NCBI RefSeq assembly: GCF_018612915.1
Contig: NZ_JAGGRL010000010.1
Span: 98,553 to 162,552 of the forward strand
DNA from: Stenotrophomonas sp. ISL-67
Lineage (GTDB): Bacteria; Pseudomonadota; Gammaproteobacteria; Xanthomonadales; Xanthomonadaceae
Length of the DNA stretch: 64,000 nucleotides
Direction: 5' to 3'
Shown here: piece after piece, positions 16,633-27,943 of the stretch
How the letters are laid out: each line of letters opens with the position of its first letter
How positions within the stretch are numbered: position 1 is the stretch's first letter
Program-made: the position numbers and the translations under genes
Notes under the pieces: generated by a model
The model's database searches: none
What the model was told of the DNA's origin: nothing
The model's input: the letters and a program-made list of their open reading frames with translations, nothing else

Positions 16633-17522
16633 GTCGCCGCCAGGGCCTTGCCGGCCTTGCTGCCGGTTTCGCGACCAAGCCGTGCGGCCAGCCAGCGGCC
16701 GGTCGCGGCCAGGGCAGGCAGGTCGATGCCGGTGCGCATGCCGATGCCGTGCAGCAGGTAGACCACGTCCTCGCTGGCCACGTTGCCGCTGGCACCCTTG
16801 GCATACGGGCAGCCACCGGCACCGGACACCGCCGAATCGACCACGCGCACCCCTTCTTCCAGGCACGCATCGATGTTGGCCAGCGCCTGGCCGTAGGTAT
16901 CGTGGAAGTGCACGGCCAGGGCGGCCATCGGCACTTCACTGGCCACCGCGCGCAGCATGGCGCGGGCCTTGCGCGGGGTGCCCACGCCGATGGTGTCGCC
17001 CAGCGAGATTTCGTAACAGCCCATGTCGTGCAGCGCACGCGCCACGCGCACCACCTCGCTGACCGCGACCTCGCCCTGGTAGGGGCAGCCGAGCACGGTG
17101 GACACATAGCCGCGCACCTTGACCCCATCGAGGGCGGCACGCGCCAGGATCGGCGCGAAGCGGGCCAGCGATTCATCGATGCCGGCATTGGTGTTGGTGC
17201 GGTTGAAGGTTTCCGACGCGGCGGTGAACACCGCCACTTCCTCCACGCCCACCGCGCGGGCACGGTCGTAGCCCTGTTCATTGGGCACCAGCACCGGGTA
17301 ATCGATACCGGGCCGGCGTTCGATGCCGGCGTAGACCTCGGCGGCATCGGCCAACTGCGGCACCCAGCGTGGGCTGACGAAGCTGGTGGCTTCGATGGTG
17401 CGCAGGCCGGTCAGCGACAGCTGGCGGATCAGCTCGATCTTGTCGGCGGTGGCCACCGGCCGGGCTTCGTTCTGCAGTCCGTCGCGCGGACCGACCTCGA
17501 CGATGCGGACGAAGTCATCCAT
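16629..17522 (-). CDS. liuE: Hydroxymethylglutaryl-CoA lyase
   Basis: A 297-aa TIM-barrel enzyme of the HMGL-like family, cleaving 3-hydroxy-3-methylglutaryl-CoA into acetoacetate and acetyl-CoA at the end of leucine/isovalerate breakdown. The N-terminal motif VGPRDGLQNE supplies the catalytic Arg-Asp, HFHDTYGQALAN holds the metal-binding histidines, and GAGGCPYAKGASGNVASED carries the catalytic Cys loop. The ATG at 17522 matches the family start. The stop overlaps the start of the GGDEF-EAL gene (ATGA). The symbol liuE follows Pseudomonas usage. Confidence 0.92.
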   Translation of the reverse strand: MDDFVRIVEVGPRDGLQNEARPVATADKIELIRQLSLTGLRTIEATSFVSPRWVPQLADAAEVYAGIERRPGIDYPVLVPNEQGYDRARAVGVEEVAVFTAASETFNRTNTNAGIDESLARFAPILARAALDGVKVRGYVSTVLGCPYQGEVAVSEVVRVARALHDMGCYEISLGDTIGVGTPRKARAMLRAVASEVPMAALAVHFHDTYGQALANIDACLEEGVRVVDSAVSGAGGCPYAKGASGNVASEDVVYLLHGIGMRTGIDLPALAATGRWLAARLGRETGSKAGKALAAT

Positions 17523-17708
17523 GACGGGTCTCCGGGCGGGCGGGAAGCGGGTGGTACTCACATGCGATCACGGAACGTCCTGGCTGAAAGTAGCGGTGCA
17601 ATTCCCTGGCGGGCCACGACAGGGAGATACGCGGGATGGTCGGCAAAACGGCCATTGGCCGGGGTGGGGTCCGACACGGCAGCTACCGACCGGGGGCCGG
17701 CAGGGGGA

Positions 17709-18497
17709 TCACTCCTGGGTAACCCAATGTGGCGCGCGTTTATCCAGGAAGGCACCCAGCCCCTCCTGGCCTTCTTCCGACACACGAAGCCGGGCGATCA
17801 GCGCGGCATTGTCGTGGTCCAGCGCGTCGCGGTCGCGGCCGACCGTCACCCGCCGTACCAGCTCCTTGGCCGAGGACGAGGCAATCGGGCCGGCCTTGTC
17901 GAGCAGGCCCAGCTGGCGCTGGACCGCTTCGTCGATCCGTTCAGGTTCGATCAGCTGGTGGATCAGGCCGATCCGCAGGGCCGTGTCGGCGTCGAAATGC
18001 TCACCGGTGGCAAACCAGCGCCGGGCCTGGCGGGGGCCGATCGCATCGATCACATAGGGGGAAATCACCGCCGGCAGCAGGCCCAGCCGGCTCTCGGTCA
18101 GGCCGAAGCGGGCGGTGGTGCTGGCAATGGCGATATCGCAGCAGGCGACCAGGCCGACCCCACCGCCGAACGCCGCGCCATGCACCCGGGCGATGGTCGG
18201 CTTGGGCAGTTCATCCAGCGTCCGCATCAGCCGGGCCAGCGCCAGCGAGTCCTGGCGGTTGTCTTCCTCGTTGGCGGCGGCCATGCCGCGCATCCACTGC
18301 ATGTCGGCACCGGCCGAGAACGAGGCCCCGGTGGCTGCCAACACCACCGCGCGCACCTGTTCGTCGCGCCCGGCCGCATCCAGCGCGGCGGTGAGCTGGG
18401 CGATCAGCGCGGCATCGAAGGCGTTATGCAGGGTGGGGCGGTTCAGCCACAGGGTCAGCACGGCCGCGCTGCGTTCAATTCGTAAAGCGTCACTCAT
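17709..18497 (-). CDS. liuC: Enoyl-CoA hydratase, probable methylglutaconyl-CoA hydratase
   Basis: A 262-aa crotonase-fold protein. The oxyanion-hole motifs are FSAGADMQWM (about residue 62) and VHGAAFGGGVGLVACCDIAI (about 105-125); the catalytic Glu region reads FGLTESRLGLLPA. The pairing with HMG-CoA lyase 186 bp downstream supports 3-methylglutaconyl-CoA hydratase in leucine/isovalerate catabolism. The other liu genes (liuA, B, D) are not in the window, so the substrate is inferred from context. Confidence 0.8.
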   Translation of the reverse strand: MSDALRIERSAAVLTLWLNRPTLHNAFDAALIAQLTAALDAAGRDEQVRAVVLAATGASFSAGADMQWMRGMAAANEEDNRQDSLALARLMRTLDELPKPTIARVHGAAFGGGVGLVACCDIAIASTTARFGLTESRLGLLPAVISPYVIDAIGPRQARRWFATGEHFDADTALRIGLIHQLIEPERIDEAVQRQLGLLDKAGPIASSSAKELVRRVTVGRDRDALDHDNAALIARLRVSEEGQEGLGAFLDKRAPHWVTQE

Positions 18498-18583
18498 CGG
18501 GGGCCTGCGCCTGCTCCATACATGTATGGATCATAGCGGCCCATGGGGCCCGGACCATGACGCGGCGCGGCGATGCTAGAATT

Positions 18584-18599
18584 GATAACCATTCTTATC
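18584..18599 (+). promoter_or_regulatory. Fur-box-like operator before feoA
   Basis: GATAACCATTCTTATC is an imperfect palindrome close to the Fur consensus (GATAAT hexamers). It ends 16 bp upstream of the feoA GTG. Ferrous-iron transporters are commonly repressed by Fur, so iron control is likely. Confidence 0.65.
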
Positions 18600-18615
18600 G
18601 ACGAGAAGGCGACCT

Positions 18616-18870
18616 GTGACGTTGTCCGATCTGCCGCTGCACGCCTCCGCCCTGGTGGAATCGGTGCGCGAACTTCATGCAAACGACGCCATCGCCCGCC
18701 GCCTCCAGGAACTGGGGTTCGTGAAGGGCGAAGATGTGCGTCTGGTAGCCCATGGTCCGGTCGGCGGCGAGCCGCTGCTGGTGCAGGTCGGGTTCACCCG
18801 TTTCGCATTGCGCCGTACCGAAGCGGCCCGCATCGAGATCACCGCTGTTGCAGCCGGGGCAGGCGCATGA
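18616..18870 (+). CDS. feoA: Ferrous iron transport protein A
   Basis: An 84-aa SH3-like cytosolic protein that interacts with FeoB. The core is RRLQELGFVKGEDVRLVAHG followed by GGEPLLVQVGFTRFALRRTE, the standard FeoA pattern. The start is a GTG at 18616 preceded by GAGAAGG. The stop overlaps the feoB start (ATGA), so the two are coupled. A Fur-like site lies immediately upstream. Confidence 0.93.
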   Translation: MTLSDLPLHASALVESVRELHANDAIARRLQELGFVKGEDVRLVAHGPVGGEPLLVQVGFTRFALRRTEAARIEITAVAAGAGA

Positions 18871-20723
18871 GCGCGGCCGCCACCCTGCGCGTTGCCCTGG
18901 TCGGCAACCCGAACAGCGGCAAGACCGCGCTGTTCAACCAGCTCACCGGCAGCCGCCAGAAGGTCGCCAACTACACCGGCGTCACCGTGGAGCGCAAGGA
19001 AGGCCGCCTGCGGGCGCCGTCGGGGCGCGAGTTCGCCGTGCTCGACCTGCCCGGCGCTTACAGCCTGCAGCCGGCCAGCCTGGATGAGGCGATCACCCGC
19101 GACCTGTGCCGGGGCTTCTACCCGGGCGAAGCCGCACCCGACGTGCTGCTGTGCGTGATCGATGCCACCAACCTGCGGCTGCACCTGCGCTTCGCGCTGG
19201 AGCTGCGCGAGCTGGGCAAACCGATGATCGTGGCGTTGAACATGGTCGATGCGGCCGAGCGCCGTGGCATCGAAATCGACGTGCGCGCGCTGGAGCAGGC
19301 GCTGGGCGTGCCCGTGGTGGAAACGGTGGCGGTGCGCCGCAACGGTGCACACGCACTGGTCGAGCGCCTGGATGCGATGGTGCCGCACCTGGATGCACCG
19401 GTGGCTGCCCCGGCCGGCGAGGTGGATTACCACGCCCAGGTGCGCGGCATTCTCGCTGCGTCGGTGAGCATGCCCACCCGCACCGCCGGGATCGACGACG
19501 CTTTGGACCGCTGGCTGCTGCACCCGGTGTTCGGGCTGCTGACCCTGGTGGTGGTGATGTTCCTGATCTTCCAGGCGGTGTTTGCCTGGGCCACGCCGAT
19601 GATGGACGGCATCGAAGCCGGCTTCGGCTGGTTGGGCGAGGTCGTTGCCGCAGGGCTGCCCGAAGGCCCGCTGACCAGCCTGCTCACCGACGGCATCATC
19701 GCCGGCGTTGGTGGCGTGGTGGTGTTCCTGCCGCAGATCCTGATCCTGTTCGCCTTCATCCTGGCGCTTGAGGAATCGGGCTACCTGCCGCGCGCGGCGT
19801 TCCTGCTCGACCGGATGATGGCCTCGGCCGGCCTGTCCGGGCGTTCGTTCATCCCGCTGCTGTCCAGCTTTGCCTGCGCGGTGCCGGGCATCATGGCCAC
19901 CCGCAGCATCCAGGACCCGCGCGACCGCCTGGCCACCATCCTGGTGGCGCCGCTGATGACCTGCTCGGCACGCCTGCCGGTGTACGCATTGCTGATCGGT
20001 GCGTTCATCCCGCAGAAGACCCTGTGGGGCTTCGTCAGCCAGCAGGGCCTGGTGCTGTTCGCTCTGTATGTCGCCGGCATCTTCAGTGCGCTGGCGATGT
20101 CGTGGGTGATGAAGAAGTGGCGCCGCGACAAGAGCGAACATCCGCTGATGCTGGAACTGCCGTCCTACCGCATTCCGCACCCGCGCGACCTGGCCGTGGG
20201 CCTGTACGAGCGCGGCATGATCTTCCTCAAGCGGGTGGGCGGCATCATCCTCTCGCTGACCATCCTGCTGTGGGTACTGCTGTCGTTCCCCGGCGCGCCG
20301 GAGAACGCGACCAACCCGGCCATCGATTACAGCTTTGCCGGCCAGATCGGCCACGCGATGGCGGTGTTCTTCGCGCCGCTGGGCTTCAACTGGCAGATCT
20401 GCATCGCGCTGATCCCGGGCATGGGCGCCCGCGAAGTGGCCGTATCCTCGTTGGCCACCATCTACGCCCTGTCCGCCGCCGACGATGACGCCGCGATCCA
20501 GGCCCTGACCCCGGTGGTGGCCCACGGCTGGTCGCTGGCCACCGGGCTGTCGCTGCTGGTGTGGTTCATCTACGCGCCCATGTGCATCTCGACCCTGGCC
20601 ACCATCAAACGCGAAACCAATTCGTGGAAGCAGGTTGGCTTTGCCACCTTCTACCTGTTCGCGGCCGCCTACATCGCGGCGCTGGTCACCTACCAGGTGA
20701 CCGTGGCCCTGGGCGGTGGCTGA
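18867..20723 (+). CDS. feoB: Ferrous iron transporter FeoB
   Basis: A 618-aa inner-membrane Fe(II) transporter with a cytosolic N-terminal G domain. G1 is GNPNSGKTALFNQ, G3 is DLPGAYS and G4 is NMVD; a GDI-like helical region follows to about residue 200. The C-terminal half has about eight to nine helices with the two gate motifs (PRAAFLLDRMMASAG and CSARLPVYALL). The length is shorter than E. coli FeoB (773 aa) but typical for this family branch. Start overlaps feoA and the stop overlaps the next gene. Confidence 0.95.
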   Translation: MSAAATLRVALVGNPNSGKTALFNQLTGSRQKVANYTGVTVERKEGRLRAPSGREFAVLDLPGAYSLQPASLDEAITRDLCRGFYPGEAAPDVLLCVIDATNLRLHLRFALELRELGKPMIVALNMVDAAERRGIEIDVRALEQALGVPVVETVAVRRNGAHALVERLDAMVPHLDAPVAAPAGEVDYHAQVRGILAASVSMPTRTAGIDDALDRWLLHPVFGLLTLVVVMFLIFQAVFAWATPMMDGIEAGFGWLGEVVAAGLPEGPLTSLLTDGIIAGVGGVVVFLPQILILFAFILALEESGYLPRAAFLLDRMMASAGLSGRSFIPLLSSFACAVPGIMATRSIQDPRDRLATILVAPLMTCSARLPVYALLIGAFIPQKTLWGFVSQQGLVLFALYVAGIFSALAMSWVMKKWRRDKSEHPLMLELPSYRIPHPRDLAVGLYERGMIFLKRVGGIILSLTILLWVLLSFPGAPENATNPAIDYSFAGQIGHAMAVFFAPLGFNWQICIALIPGMGAREVAVSSLATIYALSAADDDAAIQALTPVVAHGWSLATGLSLLVWFIYAPMCISTLATIKRETNSWKQVGFATFYLFAAAYIAALVTYQVTVALGGG

Positions 20724-20980
20724 TGAGCACCGGCCTGCTGCTGCAGTACATCGTGGTCGCGCTGATCGTGCTGGCCAGTGCGTGGGTGGTGCTGAAGAAG
20801 CAGTTCCCGGGCACCTTGCGCAAGGCGCGCGGGGCGATTGCACTGGGGCTGGTGAAGCCGGCGCGGGCCGGATGGGTGCAGGCACTGGGGCGGAGGATCG
20901 CGCCGCCGGTCAATGGCGGCGGGGGCGCGTGTGGTGGTTGCGACAGTTGCGGGCCCACGCCACCGAAACAGCACCGATAG
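20723..20980 (+). CDS. Small FeoB-associated Cys-rich membrane protein
   Basis: An 85-aa protein with one N-terminal transmembrane helix (LLQYIVVALIVLASAWVVL), a basic linker and a C-terminal cluster CGGCDSCG that could bind iron or a Fe-S cluster. It is coupled to feoB (TGATG), the place where FeoC or an uncharacterised cysteine-rich protein usually stands. It resembles the DUF6587-type feo-linked proteins; it is not FeoC by sequence. Its TAG stop begins a SMAG-type palindrome. Confidence 0.75.
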   Translation: MSTGLLLQYIVVALIVLASAWVVLKKQFPGTLRKARGAIALGLVKPARAGWVQALGRRIAPPVNGGGGACGGCDSCGPTPPKQHR

Positions 20981-21036
20981 CGCGGGCCGTTGGCCGGCCC
21001 TGGGATCGCGTGGGCCGGCCAACGGCCGGCGCTACC
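20976..21036. repeat. Paired SMAG-type palindromes after the feo operon
   Basis: CGCGGGCCGTTGGCCGGCCC follows the TAG stop of the Cys-rich gene, and the inverted GGCCGGCCAACGGCCGGCGC ending CTACC lies at 21012-21036, with GTAG read on the minus strand. The two arms together form a long hairpin that may end transcription or protect the feo mRNA 3' end. Confidence 0.8.
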
Positions 21037-21067
21037 GTTTCTACAGGCTTTCCATTAGCCTTCAAAC

Positions 21068-21796
21068 ATGACTACTCCCCCCCTTCGTTTGCTCATCCAC
21101 GGCGCGTCCGGTCGCATGGGCCAGGCTCTGCTGCGCCTGGCCGCCGAGCGCGACGATCTGCAGGTCGTTGCGGCCGTTACCCGTCGTTCGCCCGCCCAGC
21201 GCGTGGTCGAGGGCGTGCCGCATTTCGCCGCCAGTGAACTCCACGGCGCACCGCAGTTCGATGTCGCCATCGACTTCAGCCTGCCCGAAGGCTTCGATCC
21301 CATCCTGGCCCTGTGCGTCGAGCGCGGGACAGGGCTGGTATCCGGCACCACCGGGATCAGCGAAACCCAGCGCCAGGCGCTGATCCAGGCGGCTACTCGC
21401 ATTCCATTGGTGTGGGCGTCCAACTTCAGCCTGGGCGTGGCCGTGCTGGACGAGCTGGTCGAACGCGCCGCTGCCGCCCTGGCTGGCTGGGACTGCGACA
21501 TCGTCGAATCCCACCATGTGCACAAGCAGGACGCGCCGTCCGGCACCGCCCTGACCCTGGGTGCCGCCGCCCAGAAGGGCGGGGCGCAGCCGCACTACGC
21601 CAGCCTGCGCGCCGGCGACATCGTGGGCGAGCACCTGGTCCAGTTCACCGGCCTGGGCGAACGCATCGAACTCACCCACCGTGCCACCAGCCGCGACATC
21701 TTCGCCCGCGGCGCCCTGTTCGCCGCCGTTCAGCTGAATGGGCGCGTGGCAGGAAGCTATCGGGTTCGGGATCTGCTGGCAGGTTCGGGTAGCTGA
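21068..21796 (+). CDS. dapB: 4-Hydroxy-tetrahydrodipicolinate reductase
   Basis: A 242-aa NAD(P)H-dependent enzyme of the lysine/diaminopimelate pathway. The Rossmann motif is LIHGASGRMGQALLRLA, DFSLPEGF and SGTTGISETQ are cofactor-site regions, and the active-site ESHHVHKQDAPSGTALTLG has the proton-donor histidine and the conserved lysine. Length is slightly under the E. coli protein. It is followed by a GTAG palindrome and then carA. Confidence 0.96.
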   Translation: MTTPPLRLLIHGASGRMGQALLRLAAERDDLQVVAAVTRRSPAQRVVEGVPHFAASELHGAPQFDVAIDFSLPEGFDPILALCVERGTGLVSGTTGISETQRQALIQAATRIPLVWASNFSLGVAVLDELVERAAAALAGWDCDIVESHHVHKQDAPSGTALTLGAAAQKGGAQPHYASLRAGDIVGEHLVQFTGLGERIELTHRATSRDIFARGALFAAVQLNGRVAGSYRVRDLLAGSGS

Positions 21797-21812
21797 ACGA
21801 GGCATGGGGTAC

Positions 21813-21838
21813 GTGGGACACGCATGGCGTGTCTCTAC
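21813..21838. repeat. SMAG-type GTAG palindrome
   Basis: GTGGGACACGC / GCGTGTCTCTAC flanks a 3-nt loop: the end reads GTAG on the minus strand. The same GACACGCATGGCGTGTC core occurs at about 11605-11622. Confidence 0.75.
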
Positions 21839-21887
21839 GCGTGTCCTCGCGGACCTGTACCGCCCAACGCTGAATACGCACAACCAC

Positions 21888-21978
21888 TGGCGTCCGGGTG
21901 ACCTTCCCATTACAATTCCCGCTCGCCGAATCACGACAGCCGGACCGGTCCCGCACCGCAGTCCGCGCTTTTTTGCAA
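21888..21978 (+). promoter_or_regulatory. Candidate carA promoter and leader hairpin
   Basis: TACAAT at 21911-21916 fits a -10 box, with a weak TGGCGT 17 bp upstream. About 30-60 nt downstream, CGGACCGGTCCCGCACC leads into GTCCGCGC and a run of six T at 21973-21978, a weak terminator-like hairpin. The 100-nt leader before carA could thus attenuate transcription, but the stem is short. The same TTACAATTCC is found before prfB at about 30076. Confidence 0.35.
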
Positions 21979-22040
21979 CCGCTTTTCCGTGAAGCGTGGC
22001 GTGACTTCGGTGACCCCTCGGTAGCCAAAGTGAGATTCCC

Positions 22041-23171
22041 GTGACCCAAGCCGCAATCCTCGTCCTCGAAGACGGCACCGTATTCGAGGGCGAATCCGTA
22101 GGCGCGCCCGGCCTGTCCGTCGGTGAGGTGGTGTTCAACACCGCCATGACCGGTTACCAGGAAGTGCTGACTGATCCCTCCTACGCCCGGCAGATGGTCA
22201 CGCTGACCTACCCGCATATCGGCAATACCGGCATGACCGACCAGGACGACGAAGCCCGCAAGGTGTGGTCGGCCGGTCTGATCGTGCGCGACGTGCCGCG
22301 CCGTCCCAGCAACTGGCGCAGCCAGGTCTCGCTGCAGGACTGGCTGCTGCAGCGCGGGGTGATCGCCATTTCCGGCATCGACACCCGCAAGCTGACCCGC
22401 ATCCTGCGCGAGCGCGGCGCCCAGAACGGCGCGCTGATGGCCGGCGACGACATCAACGTGGACATCGCGCTGGAAGCGGCACGCAAGTTCCCCGGCCTGA
22501 AGGGCATGGATCTGGCCAAGGTGACCAGCACCGAGAAGGCCTACCGCTGGAACGAGGGCCAGCTCGACCTGGATTCCAATACATTCGCCAGCGCCGCCCC
22601 GCAGTACAAGGTGGTGGCCTATGACTTCGGCGCCAAGCTCAACATCCTGCGTATGCTGGCCGAGCGCGGCTGCGACATCACAGTGGTACCGGCCCAGACC
22701 CCGGCCGCCGAAGTGCTGGCGATGAACCCGGACGGCGTGTTCCTGTCCAACGGCCCGGGCGACCCGGAACCCTGCGACTACGCCATCGAGGCGATCAAGG
22801 TGTTCCTGGGCAAGAAGGTGCCGGTGTTCGGCATCTGCCTGGGCCACCAGCTGCTGGCGCTGGCCTCCGGTGCCAGGACGGTCAAGATGGGCCACGGCCA
22901 CCACGGTGCCAACCACCCGGTGCAGGACCTGGACGACGGCCGGGTGATGATCACCTCGCAGAACCACGGCTTTGCGGTAGACGAAGCCACGCTGCCGGCA
23001 ACCCTGCGGGTGACCCACCGTTCGCTGTTCGACGGCACCAACCAGGGCATCGCCCGCACCGACGTGCCGGCGTTTTCTTTCCAGGGCCACCCGGAAGCAT
23101 CGCCGGGCCCGCACGATGTCAGCCCGCTGTTCGACCGCTTCATTGCCCTGATGGCGCAGGCCAAGGCCTGA
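22041..23171 (+). CDS. carA: Carbamoyl-phosphate synthase small (glutaminase) subunit
   Basis: A 376-aa subunit that hydrolyses glutamine and passes ammonia to CarB. The N-terminal domain contains [20 protein letters not shown]. The class I amidotransferase domain has the nucleophile Cys in [16 protein letters not shown] and the His-Glu pair near the end ([11 protein letters not shown]). It starts with GTG at 22041 (GTGACCCAAGCC). carB follows after 69 bp. Confidence 0.96.
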   Translation: MTQAAILVLEDGTVFEGESVGAPGLSVGEVVFNTAMTGYQEVLTDPSYARQMVTLTYPHIGNTGMTDQDDEARKVWSAGLIVRDVPRRPSNWRSQVSLQDWLLQRGVIAISGIDTRKLTRILRERGAQNGALMAGDDINVDIALEAARKFPGLKGMDLAKVTSTEKAYRWNEGQLDLDSNTFASAAPQYKVVAYDFGAKLNILRMLAERGCDITVVPAQTPAAEVLAMNPDGVFLSNGPGDPEPCDYAIEAIKVFLGKKVPVFGICLGHQLLALASGARTVKMGHGHHGANHPVQDLDDGRVMITSQNHGFAVDEATLPATLRVTHRSLFDGTNQGIARTDVPAFSFQGHPEASPGPHDVSPLFDRFIALMAQAKA

Positions 23172-23240
23172 TTCGAGGCGCCGCTGCCTTCGGCGCGGCG
23201 CTGCGACACCCCGACACGCTGTACTGACTTAGAGAAGACA

Positions 23241-26479
<3,239 letters not shown>

Positions 26480-26483
<4 letters not shown>

Positions 26484-26956
26484 GAGCACCGATCACCCTG
26501 AAGGGCGCGCAGCGTCTGCGCGAAGAGCTGGACCACCTGAAGTCGGTCAAGCGCCCCAAGGTCATCGCGGCGATCGCCGAGGCGCGTGAGCACGGCGATC
26601 TCAAGGAGAACGCCGAGTACCACGCCGCGCGCGAAGAGCAGGGCTTCATCGAAGGCCGCATCAAGCAGCTGGAAGGCGAACTGTCGCATGCCGAGATCAT
26701 CGACATCACCAAGCTCAACGCCGGCAGCAAGGTGGTGTTCGGCGCCACCGTCGAACTGGCCGATGTGGAAAGCGAGGAAGAGAAGCGCTACCAGATCGTG
26801 GGCGACCTGGAGGCCGACATCAAACTTGGCCTGATCGCGATTTCCTCCCCGGTGGCGCGTGCCATGATCGGCAAGAACGAGGGCGACAGCATCGTGATCG
26901 ACGCCCCGGCAGGGCAGCGCGAGTACGAAATCGTCAGCGTCCAGTACCTGGACTGA
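26480..26956 (+). CDS. greA: Transcription elongation factor GreA
   Basis: A 158-aa factor that binds in the RNA polymerase secondary channel and stimulates cleavage of backtracked RNA. The coiled-coil tip reads [20 protein letters not shown], with the acidic Asp-Glu pair, followed by the C-terminal FKBP-like domain. It overlaps carB and is followed by rpfE 7 nt later, so all are likely in one transcription unit. Confidence 0.97.
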
Positions 26957-26963
26957 CCTGACC

Positions 26964-27884
26964 ATGGCCACGGCAACCCTGTTGCTGCCGGCGCGCAGCC
27001 GCTTCCCGGCGGCGGCGCTGCCGGATGACGTGGCCAAGGCGCTCGGCCGTGCCGAGCGAAGTCGCGTTGATGCTGGCGAACGCGCCCAGCTGCAGCGGCA
27101 TTTCCAACTGCAGCCGGCCGATTGGCCGGTGGCGGCGCTGACCCGGCAGCTGGATGTCGGTGACGCCCACGATGGCGTGTGGCTGCGTGCCGATCCGGCC
27201 AATGTGGTGCCGGACATGCACGGCGCGCGGATGATGGGTCATGGCGACACGCTGCGGCTTGACGCCGACGACGTGGCGGCATTGCTGCCTGCATTGCAGC
27301 CTCTCTTTGCAGGCTATGGATTCACGCTGGACGCGCCGACCCCATCGCGCTGGTATCTGCGCCTGCCACCCGGGACCACGTTGCCGGCATTCGCCGCGCC
27401 CGATGACGCACTCGGCGACGACCTGTTCGCACACCTGCCAGAAGGGGATGCCGGGCGCCGTTGGCGTGCGTTGCTGACCGAGGCGCAGGTGGTGCTGCAC
27501 CAGCATCCGTGGAACGTGCAGCGCCTGGCGGCCGGCAAGCGGGCGATCAATTCATTGTGGTTCTGGGGCGGTGGTGAGCTGCCCGGGGCAGTGCGTACCG
27601 CGCATGCGCAGGTGCGCAGCCGTGATGCGCTGCTGCAGGCCTTGGCCAAGGCCGCCGGCGTGCAGGCCGATGGCGACCAGCAGGTGGATGCCTTGGTGGA
27701 TCTGCGCCAGCTGCGCTCGCTGGAGCAGCTGGGCAACGATGCGATCCGGCCGTTGCTGTCGGCGTTGCAGCGCGGCGAACTGCGCCGGCTGGTGCTGGAT
27801 TTCGAAGATGGCGCGCGGTTCGAGCTGGACAAGGCCCAGCGCTGGCGGTTCTGGAAGAAGCCGGTGCAATTGCACGAGGGCTGA
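26964..27884 (+). CDS. rpfE: RpfE-type regulatory protein
   Basis: A 306-aa cytosolic protein between greA and recJ, the place of rpfE in the Xanthomonas rpf region. Conserved patches include HPWNVQRLAAGKRAINSLWF followed by WGGGELP. Proteins of this type have been loosely annotated as phosphoglycerate mutase, but no known catalytic motif is seen. In Xanthomonas campestris rpfE mutations alter extracellular enzymes and polysaccharide; the mechanism is unknown. Assignment is by position and motif recall. Confidence 0.75.
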   Translation: MATATLLLPARSRFPAAALPDDVAKALGRAERSRVDAGERAQLQRHFQLQPADWPVAALTRQLDVGDAHDGVWLRADPANVVPDMHGARMMGHGDTLRLDADDVAALLPALQPLFAGYGFTLDAPTPSRWYLRLPPGTTLPAFAAPDDALGDDLFAHLPEGDAGRRWRALLTEAQVVLHQHPWNVQRLAAGKRAINSLWFWGGGELPGAVRTAHAQVRSRDALLQALAKAAGVQADGDQQVDALVDLRQLRSLEQLGNDAIRPLLSALQRGELRRLVLDFEDGARFELDKAQRWRFWKKPVQLHEG

Positions 27885-27943
27885 GGGATTGATGGCGCGT
27901 ATCATGGTGGCCACCGGCGTTCGCGCTGTTTACCGAGCCCGCC

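Noticed and set aside
16455..18485. 676-aa plus-strand frame opposite HMG-CoA lyase and the hydratase
   Set aside because: It crosses two well-supported minus-strand genes and has low-complexity Gly/His/Gln composition.
18675..20885. 736-aa minus-strand frame opposite feoB
   Set aside because: A shadow of feoB codon bias; feoB motifs and feoA/feoB coupling are conclusive.
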